From the NCBI GenBank assembly GCA_963661945.1, contig CAVLDP010000008.1:4214-68213 (forward strand): a stretch of DNA of 64,000 bases, in the 5' to 3' direction. Under the pieces are notes generated by a model. That model had not been told where the DNA came from and made no database searches. It saw nothing but the letters and a program-made list of their open reading frames with translations. A program made the position numbers and the translations under genes. Positions 59,914-64,000 of the stretch are shown here, piece after piece. The DNA is from CAVLDP01 sp963661945 (GTDB lineage: Bacteria; Bacillota; Clostridia; Lachnospirales; Lachnospiraceae). Within the stretch, counting starts at the first letter, position 1. Each line of letters starts with the position of its first letter.

Positions 59914-61791
59914 TTATTCGATTCTCCCATAATTCTCATACAGCATCTTCAAATCCTCAATTTCCTGCAACAATCTATCCCCTGTATCGGTGTCTCGCAC
60001 GAGAAGTCGGTCTACGGAGAGCGGAAGGAACTTGGTTTCGGAATCAATATCTGCGTTGTTTAGGATGGCATCCTCTACGCTTGTAAATGGTCGATGAGCC
60101 TTTAGGCGGAGTCCATGAGAATTGAAGATTAAGGTATAACCTGCGATGCCAGTCTTCTCGTTCATGGTCTTGCAGAAGCCGCCGTCAATCACAAAGAGGC
60201 GATCATTTGCACGAATAGGCTCCTCGCCAGAGATTGCATGGACCGGGGTGTGACCATTAATAATATGAGAGTCCTTGGCATATAATCCAAATTCATGCAG
60301 TATCATCTGACAGATGCTTTCCTTGTAGTAGTAGCGATAGTATGGATTCGATGGTTCCTCGCAATACTGCTTTGGAAGGCAGAAGAATCGTTCAAAGGTC
60401 TTCACCTTTCTGCCGCAGATTGGTGATTTCTCGCTGCCCCAGAGGAACCACATGAAGTCAATGTCCGCCTTGCTGCCATGGCCGCTATGTGCAAGTCGAG
60501 CTGCTTCATCGCAGAAGTCCATAAGAGCCTTGCCTTGATAACATCTATCGCCAATTTGCACCGGCTCAAAATTGCCATTTTCATCAAGTGGCAGACACCC
60601 GTGATAGAGGAGGTTTCCATTGAAGATCTTATACATGCTGCCCTTGTCATAGAGGAAATCAACGTGTTTGCGGAGCATGGCCGAGGTTGTAAAATCAAGC
60701 TTCAGCTTCTCCATGATTTCCTCTTCCTCATTTGACAAGGCATACGGATTCTCCCAATCGACGCTGTCAAAACGACCATCGAGTTCAATCGGCACCAAAT
60801 CTCCATCCAGCGCAATCGTACTATTCTTTGGATCAATCTTAGAGAGCAGGAGGCGATCATCCATCTCATATTCTGGATGTGCCTGAATCAGTTGTCCCTC
60901 CAGCTTGAAGAGCATCATGGTAATCGCATAGTCCGCCGCCTGAATCGAATCCATTTCTGGAAAATGAGTCATAGCATAACGAAAGAGCGGTCTAAGACTT
61001 ATCCCGTACGCATGCTCCAGAATCTCCGTATTCTGATATTTCAGATTGTTGTGAAGAACATTCGCGATGCATGCTTCATTTCCACAAGCGGCGCCCATCC
61101 ATAGAATATCATGGTTGCCCCACTCAATATCGATCGAGTGATAATGATAGATCAGCTCCATAATGCGATCCGCCGAACCGCCTCTGTCATAGATGTCGCC
61201 AACAATATGCAAATGGTCTACCGCCAGCCTCTTAATAAGATCCGCCAGCGCCAGAATAAATTCATCTGCGTTGTCGAGAGCTATGATGGTATGCAAAATC
61301 TCCATATGATATTGCAACTGATTGGCGTCCTCATCCGTATTGATATGAAGAAGCTCGTCAATAATATATGCAAAATCCGGCGGCAGAGCCTTCCTCACCT
61401 TGGATCTTGTGTATTTCGAGGAAAGCAGCTTCGCAATCTCAATCAGATAACCGAGATTCATCTTATACCAGTTCTCATTGATCTGTCCTGCTTCATGCAG
61501 AAGTGCCAGTTTCTGCTTGGGATAATAGACCAACGTGCAGAGTTCCCTTCGCTCTATCTGGCTCATGGATTCCGCAAAGAGATCGTCCACCTTCTCCCTG
61601 ATAACGCCCGAGCAGTTATTCAGCAAATGAAGAAATGATTCATATTCTCCATGCAGATCACTCATGAAATATTCTGTTCCCTTTGGGAGATTAGTGATTG
61701 CAGATAGATTGATGATCTCTCTGCATACAGATTGTCTGGTCGGATAGCTCTGCTTTAATAGCTTTAGATATTTCTCATCGTAGGATTTCAT
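59914..61791 (-). CDS. fbp: Fructose-1,6-bisphosphatase class III
   Basis: A 625-residue class III enzyme of gluconeogenesis, as in Bacillus subtilis. The metallophosphatase motifs are SDLHGEYESFL (about residue 43), GDIYDRGGSADR (about 195), WGNHDILWMGAA (about 220) and the late NGHTPVHA and IDGGFCK. GGGGGAAG precedes the ATG. The stop codon lies two bases before the start of the phase-variable gene, which is therefore co-transcribed with this housekeeping gene. Confidence 0.95.
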   Translation of the reverse strand: MKSYDEKYLKLLKQSYPTRQSVCREIINLSAITNLPKGTEYFMSDLHGEYESFLHLLNNCSGVIREKVDDLFAESMSQIERRELCTLVYYPKQKLALLHEAGQINENWYKMNLGYLIEIAKLLSSKYTRSKVRKALPPDFAYIIDELLHINTDEDANQLQYHMEILHTIIALDNADEFILALADLIKRLAVDHLHIVGDIYDRGGSADRIMELIYHYHSIDIEWGNHDILWMGAACGNEACIANVLHNNLKYQNTEILEHAYGISLRPLFRYAMTHFPEMDSIQAADYAITMMLFKLEGQLIQAHPEYEMDDRLLLSKIDPKNSTIALDGDLVPIELDGRFDSVDWENPYALSNEEEEIMEKLKLDFTTSAMLRKHVDFLYDKGSMYKIFNGNLLYHGCLPLDENGNFEPVQIGDRCYQGKALMDFCDEAARLAHSGHGSKADIDFMWFLWGSEKSPICGRKVKTFERFFCLPKQYCEEPSNPYYRYYYKESICQMILHEFGLYAKDSHIINGHTPVHAISGEEPIRANDRLFVIDGGFCKTMNEKTGIAGYTLIFNSHGLRLKAHRPFTSVEDAILNNADIDSETKFLPLSVDRLLVRDTDTGDRLLQEIEDLKMLYENYGRIE

Positions 61792-61910
61792 TTTCTTCCC
61801 CCTTGCATCTTCCTAGGAATAAAAGATGCATTTCTCCATAAAATGATGTACTATGGCTATGTTTTTAGATATGTAAATTAGAGAAATTCGATGCAAGAAG
61901 GTGATTACCC

Positions 61911-63287
61911 ATGGCAAGTGCTTCCCTGGCCAGAAAGAAAAGTTACGAAATTGATATGACGCATGGCTCCATCATGCCAAAGCTTATTCAGTTCTTCCTG
62001 CCGCTTATGTTCTCCGGTATATTGCAGCTTCTCTTCAATGCTGTGGATCTAGTTGTTGTCGGACGTTTTGCCGGAAGCGACGCTCTGGCGGCTGTCGGAG
62101 CGACGACAGCGCTTATTAATATGTTTGCCAATCTATTCATCGGCATCTCACTTGGTGCCAATGTCATTACTGCAAGATATATTGCCTGCAATGAAGATGA
62201 CAATGTCAGCGAGACGGTTCATACTTCGATCACCATTGCCGCTATTATGGGATTTATCACTCTCTTCGTTGGAATTCTGCTAACTCCCCTAAGTCTTCGT
62301 CTTATGGACACACCAAGCAATGTCATCGACCAGTCCATACTCTATATGCGAATCTATTTCTGCGGCATGCCATTTTTCATCGTCTATAACTATGGCGCTG
62401 CTATCCTGCGTGCTGCAGGAGATACCAGACGACCACTCTATTATCTAATCTTCGCAGGTGCAATCAATGCAGCCCTTAATCTCATTCTAGTCATTGTATT
62501 TCATCTTGATGTAGCAGGTGTTGCCCTGGCAACAATTTTCTCGCAAATGATATCCTGCCTCTTGATTCTTCGATGCCTATCAAGAACGAAAGGCAACTAC
62601 CAGCTGGATTTTCGGAAACTTCATATCAACACTAAGATCCTGAAGAAAATCTTCGCAATCGGTATCCCTGCTGCCATACAATCGGTAGTTATCAACTTCT
62701 CCAATGTACTACTACAGTCTTCTGTCAACAGTTTCGGCTCCGTCGCTATGGCTGGATACACTGCTGCCAATAACCTCTTTGGCTTTATCTTTACCAGCAT
62801 TGATGCTATTGCTCAGGCCTGTATGTCATTTACCAGCCAGAACTATGCTCTCATGAATATAAGCCGCATCAAGAAGATTCTCAAGGATTGCCTCATCTTA
62901 GACTTCATCGTCTCTATGCTGCTTGGCTCCCTCTTTTATTTTGGCGGGCCAGTGATCCTTGGTATCTACAACCCAGATCCTGATGTAATCTCCGCAGGCA
63001 TGAAGGTGCTAAGCTACACCACTCTGTCCTACTTCCTCTGCGCATTCATGAACTGTCTACCAGGTTGTCTAAGAGGACTCGGCCACTCTACCGTTCCGAT
63101 GATTCTCTCAATTATCGGAACCGTCGGCGTGCGAATCCTTTGGATCTATGTCTTCTTCCCTATGAATCGGACCATAGACTTCCTCTTCGTCTCCTATCCA
63201 GCATCCTGGATTATCACGGTTATCATGCAGGCAACCTATCTCATCATTGTCTTCCTACACATGAAATCTCCTCTGGAGCTCTCCTAA
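61911..63287 (+). CDS. MATE-family efflux transporter
   Basis: A 458-residue MATE exporter with twelve membrane helices; the N-terminal repeat includes LFNAVDLVVVGRFAGSDALAA and the middle GYTAANNLFGFIFTSIDAIAQ. Expected to be a Na+- or H+-driven multidrug-type exporter. An AAGGTGAT ribosome site precedes the ATG. It is only distantly similar to the MATE protein encoded at 40766. The 3' end overlaps the following convergent gene by 33 bp. Confidence 0.9.
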   Translation: MASASLARKKSYEIDMTHGSIMPKLIQFFLPLMFSGILQLLFNAVDLVVVGRFAGSDALAAVGATTALINMFANLFIGISLGANVITARYIACNEDDNVSETVHTSITIAAIMGFITLFVGILLTPLSLRLMDTPSNVIDQSILYMRIYFCGMPFFIVYNYGAAILRAAGDTRRPLYYLIFAGAINAALNLILVIVFHLDVAGVALATIFSQMISCLLILRCLSRTKGNYQLDFRKLHINTKILKKIFAIGIPAAIQSVVINFSNVLLQSSVNSFGSVAMAGYTAANNLFGFIFTSIDAIAQACMSFTSQNYALMNISRIKKILKDCLILDFIVSMLLGSLFYFGGPVILGIYNPDPDVISAGMKVLSYTTLSYFLCAFMNCLPGCLRGLGHSTVPMILSIIGTVGVRILWIYVFFPMNRTIDFLFVSYPASWIITVIMQATYLIIVFLHMKSPLELS

Positions 63288-63911
63288 CACTGCTCTTCCT
63301 CGGAAGATGCAGGCGCCAAGAAATGTCACAACGGAGATTAAGAGGCACAGAATCCAGGCAATTGGAACCGTCTTTCCCAGCCAGAAGATAATAAGATAAG
63401 GAATTGCGCCAATCAGGATATTTCCCAGCAGATAAACCATGGAATTCGAGCCCTTATCTACCATAAGTAGTATAAAATTCACAATCATTGTAGCCATGAT
63501 AATCATTGGCACGACAAGTCCACCAATCAACACTGCGGTTCCCGTATAATAACCGGTAACCACCAGCATTCCAGAGACAATCAGTCCAAACAGTGTTACC
63601 ACACGAGAAGGACTATAATTCTGCTTGAAGAGTCGCACAATCCCGAATTCAAAGGCAATCAACCACATAGCGACAAGCAGGCTCCAATGATTTCTAAAAT
63701 TCTGCTCAAAGACATAATCCACAAAGAGCATAATAATTCCAAAAGACAGCACCAGAAATAACTGCAGCTTATATAGAACAGAACCCTTCTTCAGGGAATT
63801 TGAGGTTGGCCAATTACTAGGAGATGCTTCTCCGCTTAGTCTATTCTGGCAGAGTGGGCATTTGGTCCCTTCACCGCCAACCGATATCTTACAATATGGA
63901 CAAGTTCTCAT
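63255..63911 (-). CDS. Zinc-ribbon membrane protein (DUF6320-like)
   Basis: A 218-residue protein with an N-terminal zinc ribbon (CPYCKISVGGEGTKCPLC, two CxxC pairs at residues 4 and 18) and six membrane helices from about residue 47 to 205. The plan matches small zinc-ribbon membrane proteins of Lachnospiraceae annotated as DUF6320; the role is unknown. Its ATG shares a base with the stop of the gene upstream (TAATG), so they are translated together. Confidence 0.7.
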   Translation of the reverse strand: MRTCPYCKISVGGEGTKCPLCQNRLSGEASPSNWPTSNSLKKGSVLYKLQLFLVLSFGIIMLFVDYVFEQNFRNHWSLLVAMWLIAFEFGIVRLFKQNYSPSRVVTLFGLIVSGMLVVTGYYTGTAVLIGGLVVPMIIMATMIVNFILLMVDKGSNSMVYLLGNILIGAIPYLIIFWLGKTVPIAWILCLLISVVTFLGACIFRGRAVLGELQRRFHV

Positions 63912-64000
63912 TAGCGAATCACCTCCGTAGCAAATACTGTAACAGGAATATCGAAGCTTGTTATTGTTCTAACGAAGTCCTTTACCACACCCGTACTTGC
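63911..64000 (-). CDS. C-terminal fragment of a gene cut by the window edge
   Basis: An open frame enters from the right edge and ends in TAA at 63913-63911, overlapping the ATG of the zinc-ribbon gene. The 29 visible residues end DIPVTVFATEVIR. Too short to assign; the overlap shows that it belongs to the same operon. A GGAGGTGA site for the next gene lies within its last codons. Confidence 0.6.
   Translation of the reverse strand, partial: ASTGVVKDFVRTITSFDIPVTVFATEVIR

Noticed and set aside
59830..60086. Plus-strand frames reading SCLVL repeats
   Set aside because: These are translations of the pentanucleotide tract on the wrong strand and overlap fbp.
1..64000. Prophage, insertion sequence or integrative element
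   Set aside because: No transposase, integrase, phage structural or conjugation gene and no long terminal inverted repeats were found; the repeats seen are short tandem or palindromic arrays.

Overview
The window looks like a chromosomal segment of a motile, anaerobic Gram-positive bacterium of the class Clostridia, most likely Lachnospiraceae. The support is the gene set: Veg, long-form HPF, an EcfA1-EcfA2-EcfT module, class III fructose-1,6-bisphosphatase, a VanW-family protein, a GlpP-type antiterminator, a DUF1667-linked glycerol-3-phosphate oxidoreductase operon, DUF1796, chemoreceptors and many two-component proteins. I cannot name the genus. I saw no tRNA, rRNA, insertion sequence, prophage or cas gene.

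Layout. 1-524: intergenic repeats, including a striking array of six CAGAGA...TCTCTG units. 525-8212 (minus): truA, a CgeB-like glycosyltransferase, two chemoreceptors, a HAD phosphatase, a split ThrE-type exporter and plsC. 8336-8578 (plus): veg. 8638-16622 (minus): secreted protein, ECF transporter core, trmL, PLP aminotransferase with an Lrp/AsnC regulator, HypE-like protein, VanW protein. 16774-23830: small membrane protein, TPR protein, DEDDh exonuclease, nth, MntP-like pump with a TetR regulator, HD-GYP protein, DUF308 protein, XRE regulator and hpf. 24204-27283 (plus): three-gene glycerol-3-phosphate oxidoreductase operon behind a leader terminator. 27361-40567 (minus): AraC regulator, then a co-directional run of sensor kinases, response regulators, a CydDC-like exporter and an iron alcohol dehydrogenase. 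40766-42717 (plus): MATE exporter and glpP, again behind a leader terminator. 42822-44957 (minus): cation:proton antiporter and murI. 45057-51725 (plus): zinc-ribbon/HTH protein and a six-gene cell-surface operon ending in a 1271-residue beta-helix/InlB-repeat protein. 51697-58156 (minus): YhaN/SbcC-like ATPase, YhaO/SbcD-like nuclease and a TetM-like GTPase fused to a NYN/Rae1-type ribonuclease, three overlapping genes. 58157-58737: GC-rich 54-bp repeats and a second CAGAGA array. 58725-64000: phase-variable DUF1796 protein, fbp, a second MATE exporter, a zinc-ribbon membrane protein and the tail of another gene.

Most notable are the two six-unit palindrome arrays (89-383 and 58442-58737). 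Only the hexamers and their spacing are kept. Successive units start 52 or 53 bp apart, and both arrays advance exactly 262 bp over five steps (mean 52.4 bp, about five helical turns). That fits a helically phased protein-binding or nucleoid element better than a simple tandem duplication. Other points are the GTPase-NYN ribonuclease fusion operon, a hybrid histidine kinase fused to a DegV (fatty-acid-binding) domain, a 15-copy pentanucleotide tract at the start of the DUF1796 gene, and glpP encoded about 18 kb from a glycerol-3-phosphate operon whose leader carries a terminator.
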